This document shows, in pieces, positions 1 through 8,062 of a DNA stretch of 64,000 bases. Below the pieces are notes generated by a model. It had not been told where the DNA came from, did no database searches, and saw only the letters and a program-made list of their open reading frames with translations. The position numbers were made by a program, and so were the translations under genes. The DNA is taken from NCBI GenBank assembly GCA_029265255.1, contig JAJUJQ010000001.1, positions 1 through 64,000 of the forward strand, given 5' to 3'. The DNA is from Spirochaetota bacterium. GTDB lineage: Bacteria; Spirochaetota; Spirochaetia; Treponematales; Rectinemataceae. The number at the start of each line of letters is the position of its first letter. The first letter of the stretch is position 1.

Positions 1-138
<138 letters not shown>

Positions 139-228
139 CCGCGTGTCCATAGGTCTCTGGAACTTTCTTATTGTCAGCGGTGCAACAGCCAACTGAGCCG
201 GGACCAAACTCAAAAGGAGATATGCAAG

Positions 229-1224
229 ATGGCATTCATCATTCAAAAATATGGAGGTACATCGCTTGCAGATGATGAATCCAGAGACCTGCTCGCGAAC
301 AAGGTTATCAAGGCAATGAACCGCGGCGATAGAATTGTCGTTGTCGTTTCGGCCATGGGGCGCCGCGGAGATCCTTACGCGACCGACACATTGTTGGATC
401 TCGTAAAGCGGTATGAAGGAGGTTCGGACGGTCTTATTCGCGATCTCGCAGCGGCGTGTGGTGAGCTGATTTCCTGCAGTGTCATCGCGGCGATGCTGAA
501 TGCCAGAGGCGTGCGCGCGGAGCCTCTCTCGGCTGTCAGCGCGGGTATACACGCAGAGGGCCCTTTTGAGGATGCCATGCCTGCAATGATTGACCCAGCT
601 CGCATCAGAGATGTGCTTGCTAAGGGGACTGTGCCGGTCGTGGCCGGCTTTCAGGCTATCGACGCGCAGGGTCATTTCCATACGCTCGGGCGAGGTGGCA
701 GCGACACTACCGCAGTCGCGCTCGCCGCGGCGCTCAAAGCGGATTATGTAGATATCTACAAAGATGTCCCTGGTGTCGCCAAGGCCGATCCGCGCCTTAT
801 CCCGCGGGCGCCGTTTATGGAATTCCTTGATTACGAGTCCATGTTCCGCCTCGCAAATCATGGCGCCCGTGTCCTCCATGACAAATCGGCGCTTCTGGCG
901 CGACAGAACAGCATTCGGATTCGTGTCCGTTCTACATTCGATGACGGACCAGGTACGCTCATCGCGGCTCCGCAGGAGGGTTATTCGGTGCCGCATTTTA
1001 TCGGCTTAGCCAACAGCCCCGGCCCCGGAGGCTCGATGAAGCTCACCCTTGTCTTTGCGCAAGGGGAGGGGAAGGATGATATCGCCAAGGCCCGGGAGTG
1101 GGCTCGCATGAGTGGCTACCACTTTGCCCTGAACGAAATCGATGATGACGATGCAGTGTCCTTTGTGTGTGAGACTGCCTCCGCGAAGGAATTCGCCAAC
1201 GCCCTTTACGAACGGTTCGCGTGA
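229..1224 (+). CDS. lysC: Aspartokinase with a short regulatory tail
   Basis: Phosphorylates L-aspartate, the first step toward lysine, threonine and methionine. The 331-residue protein begins with the kinase signature KYGGTS (residues 7-12) and has the nucleotide-site motif GRGGSDTTAVALAAALKAD around 155-173 followed by YKDVPGV. Typical monofunctional aspartokinases run to about 400 residues and end in two ACT domains that bind the feedback amino acid. Here only about 80 residues follow the catalytic core, enough for roughly one degenerate ACT-like unit, so feedback control may be weak or absent. The start ATG has a good ribosome site (AAGGAGAT) 7-8 bases upstream. It sits between the two asd genes and upstream of the lysine riboswitch, so this riboswitch would not directly control it. 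The enzyme class is certain; the loss of allostery is inference. Confidence 0.93.
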   Translation: MAFIIQKYGGTSLADDESRDLLANKVIKAMNRGDRIVVVVSAMGRRGDPYATDTLLDLVKRYEGGSDGLIRDLAAACGELISCSVIAAMLNARGVRAEPLSAVSAGIHAEGPFEDAMPAMIDPARIRDVLAKGTVPVVAGFQAIDAQGHFHTLGRGGSDTTAVALAAALKADYVDIYKDVPGVAKADPRLIPRAPFMEFLDYESMFRLANHGARVLHDKSALLARQNSIRIRVRSTFDDGPGTLIAAPQEGYSVPHFIGLANSPGPGGSMKLTLVFAQGEGKDDIAKAREWARMSGYHFALNEIDDDDAVSFVCETASAKEFANALYERFA

Positions 1225-1304
1225 TATCGATAGCTTAAGCTCGATATTTATTGGATAATTGTCCGAATTCTTGAATATTTTTCAAATTTTTTTGGAAAAA
1301 CCGC

Positions 1305-1334
1305 TTGCATTGCCGCGTACGCCTGTGATATCTT
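1305..1334 (+). promoter_or_regulatory. Promoter candidate for the lysine riboswitch operon
   Basis: TTGCAT (1305-1310), an 18-base spacer and TATCTT (1329-1334) preceded by TGA form an extended -10 promoter. Transcription would begin near 1341, directly at the first helix of the riboswitch. The AT-rich stretch before it (1260-1298) holds a weak TTGAA/TTCAA hairpin with a T run that could end the upstream asd-lysC transcript. Confidence 0.5.
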
Positions 1335-1343
1335 CTCTCCACC

Positions 1344-1513
1344 GATGGAGGAGCGGTCCCCATCAGTACGGTACTGGAGGCGGTGAGAGCCTGCGAAGGT
1401 ACCCGAAAGGGGAGGATCGCCGAAGGAACAGCGTCTTTCTCCCGGAGCTGTTCTTGGACGTCCGGGCTAATACCCGGCGGCTGTCGCAGGAAGATTTCGT
1501 CCTGCGGAGCGCC
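1344..1513 (+). promoter_or_regulatory. Lysine riboswitch (L box) aptamer
   Basis: The core elements of the L-box aptamer appear in the right order: a GGAGGAGCGG purine-rich 5' strand with ATCAGTACGGTA, then GGTGAGAGCCTGCGAAGG, then ACCCGAAAGGGGAGGATCGC followed by CGAAGG (the most conserved segment), a long hairpin around GCTGTTCTTGGACGTC, and GGCGGCTGTC before a GCAGGA...TCCTGC hairpin. Compared by eye with the Bacillus subtilis lysC leader, the GAAAGGGGAG.TCGCCGAAG and GGCTGTC blocks match closely. It precedes asd, dapB, dapA, dapD and proC, so it would repress lysine synthesis when lysine binds. Boundaries are approximate because the P1 helix was folded by eye. Confidence 0.88.
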
Positions 1514-1610
1514 TGACGTGAGCCTTTTTGATATGCCCTGCGGATGGAGGCGCCGTTGTCGCGCCATTTCCTCCCGCATTCGGTGTATCGCATCCTTAAA
1601 GGCTGGCGTG

Positions 1611-1632
1611 GACCTCCTTCGGCGAGGAGGTC
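1611..1632 (+). promoter_or_regulatory. Ribosome-site sequestering hairpin of the lysine riboswitch
   Basis: GACCTCC (1611-1617) pairs perfectly with GGAGGTC (1626-1632), and the second arm contains the Shine-Dalgarno of asd, two bases before ATG 1635. Upstream, GGAGG at 1546-1550 and CCTCCC at 1570-1575 can pair with each other or compete for these arms. No U run follows, so control is probably at translation initiation and not by termination. Confidence 0.65.
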
Positions 1633-1634
1633 GC

Positions 1635-2789
1635 ATGACTGGCTTAATCCAGCAGACGATCCACTCGCAGAAGAGAATTCCCGTCACGATCCTGGGAGCA
1701 ACCGGTGTTGTCGGTCAGCGATTCCTTTCGCGAATCGCCCGCCACCCCTGGTTCTATCCGGCATATCTGACTGGAAGCGAGCGGACGTCGGGCAGGCTGT
1801 ACCGAGATGCCTGCCAATGGCATGTTCCCGGCGAACCCTATGCCGGATGCGGAGACGTGACGGTTTCCCCCTCGGATCCCGAGCACGCATTTTCACCGAT
1901 CGTGTTTTCCGCGCTGGACGCGAAAGTCGCGAGAGAGGTCGAACCGCTGTTCGCCCGCGCGGGCGCCTACGTGTTCTCCAATGCCAGCGCATTTCGCATG
2001 GAAGAGGATATTCCGCTTCTCATTCCTGAGATCAATCCAGATCATTTTGCGCTCATTGAAACCCAGCAGACTTGTCGAAACTGGAAAGGCGCTATCATTA
2101 CCAATCCGAACTGTACGACAGTCATGCTAGCCTCGGCGCTCGCGCCACTCCACGCGGCATTCGGTGTCGAAGCGGTCATGATGACCAGCATGCAGGCTAT
2201 CAGCGGCGCGGGGTATCCTGGTGTCTCGGCGCTGGACATCGCCGGCAATCTCATTCCCTACATTCAGAATGAAGAACCGAAGGTGGAATCCGAATCGAAC
2301 AAGATTCTTGGCAGAATCATACGCGCAGGTTCGGGCGCGGCCGTCATCGATGCGCCATTTGCGGTGTCAGCGACCTGCACGCGTGTACCGGTCATCGATG
2401 GGCACACACTGTCGGTCTCGGTAAGACTTGGCAAGAAGGCGACGCTCGAGGAAGTGGCCGATGCATTCGAGGGATTCGTGCCGCGTACAGCCCCTTACCA
2501 TCTGCCTAGTGCGCCGGCGCAGTTCCTGGCTCTCTCTCCCTGGCACGACAGACCTCAGCCGCGTATTGATGTTGACGTCGACGGTGGCATGCGAATCCAT
2601 GTCGGCCGGGTAAGGACCTGTCCGATTCTTGATTACAAGTTCATTATCATGGGGAACAATATCGAGCGCGGCGCCGCTGGCGCTTCGGTGCTCAATGCTG
2701 AACTCGCTCTTTCTATGGACGTGATGAAACATCTCCCTGCGGCCTCTGAAGTGAAGAAACAGAGCTGCAGGGAAGAGTCTGTCATCTAA
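1635..2789 (+). CDS. asd: Aspartate-semialdehyde dehydrogenase, archaeal/fungal-type
   Basis: The 384-residue protein has the NADP-binding start TILGATGVVGQRFLSRI (about residues 19-35), followed by HPWF, the catalytic-cysteine segment ITNPNCTTVMLA, and the motif ISGAGYPGV. These are hallmarks of the archaeal/fungal-like subfamily of aspartate-semialdehyde dehydrogenase, distinct from the ordinary bacterial type whose tail lies at 1-138. The reading frame is open back to 1383, through the riboswitch, but ATG 1635 is chosen because it directly follows the AGGAGG ribosome site and homology begins just after it. The next gene, dapB, starts 20 bases downstream. It leads the riboswitch-controlled operon, so it is probably the lysine-dedicated copy. 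Function is secure; the division of labour between the two copies is inference. Confidence 0.93.
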   Translation: MTGLIQQTIHSQKRIPVTILGATGVVGQRFLSRIARHPWFYPAYLTGSERTSGRLYRDACQWHVPGEPYAGCGDVTVSPSDPEHAFSPIVFSALDAKVAREVEPLFARAGAYVFSNASAFRMEEDIPLLIPEINPDHFALIETQQTCRNWKGAIITNPNCTTVMLASALAPLHAAFGVEAVMMTSMQAISGAGYPGVSALDIAGNLIPYIQNEEPKVESESNKILGRIIRAGSGAAVIDAPFAVSATCTRVPVIDGHTLSVSVRLGKKATLEEVADAFEGFVPRTAPYHLPSAPAQFLALSPWHDRPQPRIDVDVDGGMRIHVGRVRTCPILDYKFIIMGNNIERGAAGASVLNAELALSMDVMKHLPAASEVKKQSCREESVI

Positions 2790-2809
2790 AACCATGGAAG
2801 GAGCATACT

Positions 2810-3622
2810 ATGACAATACGAATCGGTATTTTTGGAGCAGGTAGATTTGCCAACGCGATCGCCGAAGAAATACGAAGAATGAATGGACCGGCAGGCGGTT
2901 TCCTCGGTGAACCGCAGTATACCGTAGCTTGGATGCTGCATCACGGAGAACGAATTCCCGATCGCGAGGTCGATGTCGCGATCGACGCCAGCGTCGGCGC
3001 TGCGGTTGAATCGCATCTCGAATGGGCACTGGCCACCAGGACGCCTCTCGTAATCGGTGCTACCGGCTGGGATATTCCCGATATCGAAGCGCGTGTCGGA
3101 AGAAAGATCGGTGTACTCATCAGCCCTAATTTTTCATTTGCAGTCGCGCTCATGCAGCGATTTGCCGCTGAGCTGGCAACCTTTGCCGACTGGTACGGAG
3201 AAGGCGAGCTTTCTCTTTTCGAGCATCACCACAACGGCAAGAAGGACGCGCCCAGCGGAACAGCCAAGGCGCTGGCGAACGCAATCATCCGGGTGTCCAG
3301 CAGGTATCGAGGCTGGTCGCTTTCGGGGTATCAGTCCGACTCGCTTTCCATCGCCTGTCTGAGGGCAGGCAGCGAAGTTGGAACACACCGTGTCGTCTTC
3401 GATGCGCCTCATGAGCAGATGGTGCTCGAGCACCGGGCACGCGATCGTGGGTTATTCGCGAGCGGTGCGCTGAAGGGCGCGCGATGGATTCTGCGGCACA
3501 GGGGTGTATTTCAGATGAATGATATGGTGGATGAATTCCTCCGTATCGCACGGGGCAGGGAGGCAAGACGTGAACGCAGCGCTGTCAGGGCTGGGTGTAG
3601 CGATCGCGACACCGTTCGATGA
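2810..3622 (+). CDS. dapB: 4-hydroxy-tetrahydrodipicolinate reductase
   Basis: Catalyses the NAD(P)H-dependent reduction step after DapA in lysine synthesis. Visible motifs are the Rossmann start GIFGAGRFANAIAEEI, GATGW near residue 83, SPNFS near 104, and the catalytic signature EHHHNGKKDAPSGTA around 139-153. Length is 270 residues, close to the family norm. Homologous sequence ends at about DMVDEFL, but the frame runs on for some 25 Arg-rich residues and overlaps the dapA start by 53 bases. The start ATG has GGAAGGAG upstream. It is the second gene of the riboswitch operon. Confidence 0.95.
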   Translation: MTIRIGIFGAGRFANAIAEEIRRMNGPAGGFLGEPQYTVAWMLHHGERIPDREVDVAIDASVGAAVESHLEWALATRTPLVIGATGWDIPDIEARVGRKIGVLISPNFSFAVALMQRFAAELATFADWYGEGELSLFEHHHNGKKDAPSGTAKALANAIIRVSSRYRGWSLSGYQSDSLSIACLRAGSEVGTHRVVFDAPHEQMVLEHRARDRGLFASGALKGARWILRHRGVFQMNDMVDEFLRIARGREARRERSAVRAGCSDRDTVR

Positions 3623-4565
3623 AGAGCACAACGTCGATTTCGAGGGATTCGAAAGGCTCCTCGATTTCCTTTGCGGGCGGCCATTCGAGGCGTCTGTTGG
3701 CGATTATGCGGATAGGACATACAAAAATCAGGACACGCGTGAGCGTTTTCGGCGTTTCTGGGAAACCGAATCCGGCGGTACCGAATTTGTAGTCGTTCTC
3801 GGTTCAACTGGCGAAGGCGCGACGGTAGAGTCTGACGAACGCCGGGAACTGATTCAGAGAGCGGTGCGGCGTAAGCTGGGTATTCCGATCGTCGTGGGAA
3901 CCGGTTCGAATTCAACTCGTGCCGCGGTACGCATGACGGAGGAAGCAGTCGAGTTAGGCGCAGACGCGGTCCTCGTCGTTGTGCCATATTACAATAAACC
4001 AACACCAGCTGGGCTTAAAGCTCATTATGAAGCGGTCGCGCAGGCGGCGAAGGGGAAGCCTGTCATTGTCTACAATGTTCCAGGTCGAACAGGGCTCAAT
4101 CTTACTCCCGCGGTACTACAGACTCTCTGGCAGATACCAGGCATCAAGGCGGTGAAGGAATCATCCGGCAATGTGAATCAAATAGGCGAAATCTGCCGGA
4201 CGCTGCCTGATGATAAGATCGTACTGTCAGGCGATGATGCCTTAGCGCTTCCTTCTATCGCGGTCGGCGCCGAGGGGCTTATCAGTGTAGCCGCCAATGT
4301 CTTGCCTCGTCGATTCCGCGCGCTGATCGACGCGGCACGCGCAGGACGCCGTCAGGAGGCTCAGGCATTGCATGCCTCGCTGTTGCCCTTCATGGATGCG
4401 CTGTTTGTGGAAAGCAACCCCATTCCACTGAAGGCGGCGCTGCGGATGACAGGACTTTGCGGGGACAGAGTACGGTTGCCGCTCGCTCCGGCGGTGGACG
4501 CGACCAGGCAGCGGCTGTCATCCTCATTGAAGCACGTCGGGATCGATATAGTGCGAGAGAAATGA
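3570..4565 (+). CDS. dapA: 4-hydroxy-tetrahydrodipicolinate synthase with an N-terminal insertion
   Basis: Condenses pyruvate with aspartate semialdehyde. The TIM-barrel motifs are present: GSTGEGATV, the catalytic tyrosine region VVPYYNKPTPAG, YNVPGRTG, and the Schiff-base lysine K196 in IKAVKESSG. The frame is open from 3519, but GTG 3570 fits best: AGGGAGG lies 6-7 bases upstream and the protein then begins VNAALSGLGVAIATPF like its relatives. From this start it has 331 residues, some 35-40 more than usual. The extra residues lie between the first helix (LLDFLCG) and FVVVLGSTGEG, a charged segment rich in Arg, Asp and Tyr. The first 53 bases are shared with the dapB end, suggesting translational coupling. 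Confidence 0.93.
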   Translation: MNAALSGLGVAIATPFDEEHNVDFEGFERLLDFLCGRPFEASVGDYADRTYKNQDTRERFRRFWETESGGTEFVVVLGSTGEGATVESDERRELIQRAVRRKLGIPIVVGTGSNSTRAAVRMTEEAVELGADAVLVVVPYYNKPTPAGLKAHYEAVAQAAKGKPVIVYNVPGRTGLNLTPAVLQTLWQIPGIKAVKESSGNVNQIGEICRTLPDDKIVLSGDDALALPSIAVGAEGLISVAANVLPRRFRALIDAARAGRRQEAQALHASLLPFMDALFVESNPIPLKAALRMTGLCGDRVRLPLAPAVDATRQRLSSSLKHVGIDIVREK

Positions 4566-4583
4566 CGGAAAGGGATGAGGGCC

Positions 4584-5393
4584 ATGGTGAATGCTGCGGA
4601 GAGGCTGAAGGCTCTGTTTCAAAGCAACGGATGTTTTGAAGATGTCGAATGGCTGCAGTTCCTGGATGCGCTCGAAACAGGCGAGGTGCGTGTGCTCGAC
4701 CGCGATTCCGATGGCGGCTGGAAGGTGCACGCATGGGTCAAGGAAGCGATCCTGTCGGGATTTCGCAAAGGCGGACTTCGCACCTGGCCCTGGCCTTCGG
4801 AATCGGGATTCCATGACCGGCCTGCATTTCCACCGCGCATTTTTTCTCTGGACGAAGGCGTCAGGATGGTACCTGGAGGCAGCTCGGTACGGAGGGGTGC
4901 GCATGTGGCCCGTGGCGTCATTATCATGCCTCCTTCCTACATCAATGTCGGCGCGTGGGTCGATGAAGGAACTATGGTGGATAGCCATGTGCTCGTCGGT
5001 TCCTGCGCCTGGATCGGTAAGGGGGTGCATCTTTCCGCCGGTGTTCAGGTTGGAGGTGTGCTCGAGCCGCCCCAGGCAAGCCCTGTGATTATTGAGGATG
5101 GCGCATTCATCGGAGGAATGTGCGGACTCTTTGAAGGGGTACATATCGGCGAAGGAGCGGTGCTCGCACCGGGCGTTATCATCACCAAGGGGACGCGCAT
5201 TTTTGATCTGGTCAAAGAAAGGGAATGGAGCGGGCAGGTTCCACCTCAGGCAGTCGTCGTACCGGGAACCCGTCCTGCTCATAACGCCTACGCATCGTCT
5301 CACGGGCTGGCCCTTGCCGCTCCCTGCATCGTAAAATACCGTGATGCCAAGACGTCGGGCGCCGTAGCGCTTGAATCCGCGCTCCGTGCCTGA
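4584..5393 (+). CDS. dapD: Tetrahydrodipicolinate N-succinyltransferase
   Basis: Transfers succinyl from succinyl-CoA to tetrahydrodipicolinate, placing this organism on the succinylase branch of lysine synthesis. A mixed N-terminal domain (residues 1-90) is followed by hexapeptide repeats of a left-handed beta-helix between about 100 and 230: PPSYINVGAWVDEGTMVDS, GSCAWIGKGVHLSAGVQVGG, EDGAFIGGMCGLFEGVHIGEGAVLAPGVIITKGTRI. Two starts are possible, ATG 4575 and ATG 4584; the second gives a normal spacing from GGAAAGGG and the family-like start MVNAAERLKALF. It follows dapA by 18 bases. No dapC or dapE is in the window, so the later steps are encoded elsewhere. Confidence 0.93.
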   Translation: MVNAAERLKALFQSNGCFEDVEWLQFLDALETGEVRVLDRDSDGGWKVHAWVKEAILSGFRKGGLRTWPWPSESGFHDRPAFPPRIFSLDEGVRMVPGGSSVRRGAHVARGVIIMPPSYINVGAWVDEGTMVDSHVLVGSCAWIGKGVHLSAGVQVGGVLEPPQASPVIIEDGAFIGGMCGLFEGVHIGEGAVLAPGVIITKGTRIFDLVKEREWSGQVPPQAVVVPGTRPAHNAYASSHGLALAAPCIVKYRDAKTSGAVALESALRA

Positions 5394-5415
5394 AATATTG
5401 TCGCTGGGAGAACAC

Positions 5416-6225
5416 ATGCAATACGCGCTGGGTATTATCGGTGCAGGAAAGATTGGTGAAGCGATTTTGGCAGGGGCTCTGAGCAAAGGATTGCTGGCCC
5501 CCTCCAAGATTATTCTTTCGGTGAGAACAGAAGCGCATCGTCGCGATCTGGAAAAGAAATATGGGGTGTGTGCCGTCCTCAGCAATCGCGAGGTTGCCCG
5601 TCAGTCGGAACTCATTCTTATTTCGGTCAAACCCCGTACTATTTTAGAAGTGCTGCAGGGGATTGCTGATGTTATTCCTGAAGAGAGCGTTGTCGTGTCG
5701 ACCGCTGCGGGCGTTACCCTGGAAGCGATGCAAGCCTCTCTCGCACGGAAAGTCGCGCTGGTTCGCGCCATGCCGAATCTTGCTGTCTCGGTGGGAGAAG
5801 GGATGACGGCGCTCGCTCCAGCTCGTTTTGCGGATGAGGCGAAGGTCGAAAAGGTCAGGCAACTCTTCCAGTCGGTGGGGCGCGTCGTTGTGCTGGACGA
5901 GCAGTACATGGACGCGGTGACCGGTCTTTCTGGCTCAGGTCCTGCTTATGTCTATCTTATCATCGAATCGCTGACGGACGGCGGAGTTAAAATGGGACTT
6001 CCCCGGGAAGTGGCGAAGGAACTTGCTGCCCAGACCGTGCTCGGCGCGGCTAAGACCGTCCTTGTGACGGGCGAACACCCAGCCAAGCTCAAGGACGAAG
6101 TCACGACTCCTGCTGGTTCGACCATCGACGGGCTTATGGAGCTCGAAGACGGTGGCCTGCGCGTGACCCTCATCAAGGCTGTCGTCAAGGCCACCGAGCG
6201 AGCGCGACAACTGCTGCATAAGTGA
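5416..6225 (+). CDS. proC: Pyrroline-5-carboxylate reductase
   Basis: Reduces pyrroline-5-carboxylate to proline with NAD(P)H. The protein has the dinucleotide-binding start IGAGKIGEAILAG (about residues 8-20), VSVKPRT-like segment ISVKPRTI, VRAMPN near 113, and the C-terminal signature LSGSGPAYVYLIIESLTDGG followed by DEVTTPAGSTIDGL. At 269 residues it is full length. ATG 5416 was chosen over the in-frame 5371 start because GGGAGAA precedes it and the Rossmann fold begins straight away. It lies 22 bases after dapD with no terminator, so proline synthesis appears to be tied to the lysine operon; this coupling is unusual and may simply reflect shared demand for amino acids. Confidence 0.94.
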   Translation: MQYALGIIGAGKIGEAILAGALSKGLLAPSKIILSVRTEAHRRDLEKKYGVCAVLSNREVARQSELILISVKPRTILEVLQGIADVIPEESVVVSTAAGVTLEAMQASLARKVALVRAMPNLAVSVGEGMTALAPARFADEAKVEKVRQLFQSVGRVVVLDEQYMDAVTGLSGSGPAYVYLIIESLTDGGVKMGLPREVAKELAAQTVLGAAKTVLVTGEHPAKLKDEVTTPAGSTIDGLMELEDGGLRVTLIKAVVKATERARQLLHK

Positions 6226-6274
6226 GTCCGCGGCAATACCTGTCCAGCGCGTCGTATCGCTCAAGTCTCTTCAA

Positions 6275-7432
6275 TTACTCTCTTTGCAATACCGATGATA
6301 TGAGCGATCGGACATCATCTGATATGCCAAGCGTCTCCCCCGGTTTCAGCGTTTTCGGCGCGTAGGCAGCTAAAAGCTTCTGGACGAAATACTGAGCGTT
6401 GCGTAGGTTTTCCGCGGGTGACGGGGCCGCGGAATCTTGAATCACTCCAAGTACTCGCTTCTGCCGTCCTGTCGATATGAGACTCAGAAGCCGCTCATGA
6501 GCAATGGCTTCCATGCAGCGAAGGATTGCGGCGATTTCGACGTCGTTCATCGAGGAGAGCGTGCTCTTGAGAACTTTGGCTTCCGCCAGCAATACGATAT
6601 CCGTCACTGTGCGCACGAGGTCGGCATCGACGACTAGTTCGTCCGTCATATCCGCTTCCGCAGCACCCGGCATCGCTTCCGCTGACTTCCGCTCAGCCTG
6701 ATCGGCTTGCTGTCGCGAAAATATCTCGGAAAATGCCTGCTGTGCCGTTTCGATTTCCTCCGACGTGAGTCGCTGCCGTGCTGAGACAATCAGCTCGCGC
6801 AGAATTTCGGAGCCGAGCGGGCTGAGCATGTCAAATACCTTTTCAAGATAATATCGGGGACATCCGGCCAGCGCCGACGCGCTAAGCGGCAATCCGGCGA
6901 TGCGTATTGCCTGTACAAACACGGCTGGTTCGGCAACAGCTTCTTCAAGGATGTCGGTGAGTTCTCCAGGGACGATATATTCATCAAGCTGCGTTTCTCT
7001 CTCCTGCGCGTGTTGGGAGAGCCACGCGTATTCCGATTCGGCTGCCTCAAGCCCAAGCCACGCGGTCATGACAAGGAATGCAAGAAAGGGATGCATGCCT
7101 CGCGCGAGCGCTTCTGTGCCCGCCAGCCACATGAGATTCTCTGCTCTGTTCTGTTTCTGCCCTTGGAAGACAAGCCCCGAGCGAAGGAATGCTTCGTAAA
7201 TAGCTTTTCTGCTGGATTCTCCTGCCAGAAGAAGATAGGCAAGCTTGATTGGCCTTCTGCGCGACTGCTGCGAATGGATAAACAGATTCTGCCTATTGTC
7301 CCCGGAATCTTTTATTGAAAGAATGAATTTTCGTACACTGCCGAGATACGCGGAGATGTCTTTATTCTGCTCATGGATAGAGATGGGAGTGCCGAACTCC
7401 ATGTACCAGCGCGAGAGCCGCTCAATCAGCAT
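6275..7432 (-). CDS. FliG-repeat-like protein
   Basis: 385 residues, soluble, helical. Two segments resemble the FliG middle/C-terminal repeat. The first (about 165-235) has ALAGCPRYYLEKVFDMLSPL then a helix ending in EIETAQQAFSEIF, like the ALKG...EKI..NMS...AQ..I pattern of flagellar motor switch proteins. The second (about 270-360) has LSSMNDVEIAAILRCM, then ENLRNAQYFVQKLLA. The N-terminal 150 residues match nothing I know. The start overlaps the end of the upstream gene at 7422 by 11 bases, so the two are translationally coupled. No other flagellar gene is nearby, so it is not a standard fliG; it may be a motor-associated or repurposed FliG-like protein. The call rests on pattern resemblance alone. 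Confidence 0.45.
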   Translation of the reverse strand: MLIERLSRWYMEFGTPISIHEQNKDISAYLGSVRKFILSIKDSGDNRQNLFIHSQQSRRRPIKLAYLLLAGESSRKAIYEAFLRSGLVFQGQKQNRAENLMWLAGTEALARGMHPFLAFLVMTAWLGLEAAESEYAWLSQHAQERETQLDEYIVPGELTDILEEAVAEPAVFVQAIRIAGLPLSASALAGCPRYYLEKVFDMLSPLGSEILRELIVSARQRLTSEEIETAQQAFSEIFSRQQADQAERKSAEAMPGAAEADMTDELVVDADLVRTVTDIVLLAEAKVLKSTLSSMNDVEIAAILRCMEAIAHERLLSLISTGRQKRVLGVIQDSAAPSPAENLRNAQYFVQKLLAAYAPKTLKPGETLGISDDVRSLISSVLQRE

Positions 7433-7838
7433 AGTTGCTCACGTTTTCCGCAATTGCGGCAAGCGCCTTGTCGATTCCACAATAAGGAAGGAGCTTGCGC
7501 AGCAGAGTGTCGCGGTCATCGCCGTTTGAAATTCCAAGAACGGCTTCGGCAGCCACGCACTGGACTAGAAATTTATAGCCACGTTCCGCGCTCACATACA
7601 GCAGAATGGCGCAGATTTCTTCCAAAGTTTCTCCCGCGAAACCTTCACCTACCAACGCCAGACCATAGCGCAACATCGGATCTTCGATCGTCCTTATCTT
7701 TTCCTGCCAGACATCGGGTGTCGCGTTGCTGAGCTGATCGGCTATGTTGAGAATCTTTTCGATATATCCGGGGAGCGAAGCCATCTCCTCGGGAGTGCAG
7801 GAAATTTTGGCAGCGAGATCACTATTCCAGAAAATCAT
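7422..7838 (-). CDS. Small soluble protein resembling the MotA cytoplasmic segment
   Basis: 138 residues without a membrane segment. ATG at 7838 was preferred to the in-frame ATG at 7871 because TGGAG lies 5 bases upstream of it. The middle (residues 45-115) follows the layout of the MotA cytoplasmic region: a helix with DPMLRYGLALVGEGFAGETL, comparable with the MotA pattern of a short helix, then a GL-LV-DG turn, then helices. The membrane helices of true MotA are missing. It is coupled to the FliG-like gene by an 11-base overlap, and in flagellar motors FliG binds exactly this part of MotA, which makes the resemblance more believable. Function unknown; treat as a hypothetical protein with this suggestion. 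Confidence 0.6.
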   Translation of the reverse strand: MIFWNSDLAAKISCTPEEMASLPGYIEKILNIADQLSNATPDVWQEKIRTIEDPMLRYGLALVGEGFAGETLEEICAILLYVSAERGYKFLVQCVAAEAVLGISNGDDRDTLLRKLLPYCGIDKALAAIAENVSNYAD

Positions 7839-8027
7839 TGCAGCTCCATGGGGCAATATCCAATGTTTCATTATATCGCATATCGAAGCGGAGAACGCAA
7901 GCCTGACTTCTCTTGGTACCCGCTTGCGCTATGGCGCAAAATCTGCCATTATGCGGCATGGTCGTTATCAAATAACATTCTTTTGCAAGATTTTCATAAT
8001 TTTTCATAAAAAAGTCAGAAAAATATA

Positions 8028-8056
8028 TTGACGAACTTATGTGAGTGTGATATATT
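8028..8056 (+). promoter_or_regulatory. Strong sigma-70-type promoter
   Basis: TTGACG (8028-8033), a 17-base spacer and TATATT (8051-8056) form a near-consensus promoter in an AT-rich stretch. Transcription should begin near 8063 and meets a strong terminator about 90 bases later. Confidence 0.7.
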
Positions 8057-8062
8057 CATTTA

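Noticed and set aside
1383..1634. A longer asd protein starting within the riboswitch
   Set aside because: The extra residues translate the riboswitch RNA and are Arg/Cys-rich; ATG 1635 follows the ribosome site directly.
4524..5585. A 353-codon minus-strand open frame
   Set aside because: It is antisense to dapD and the start of proC, both of which have unambiguous motifs and ribosome sites.
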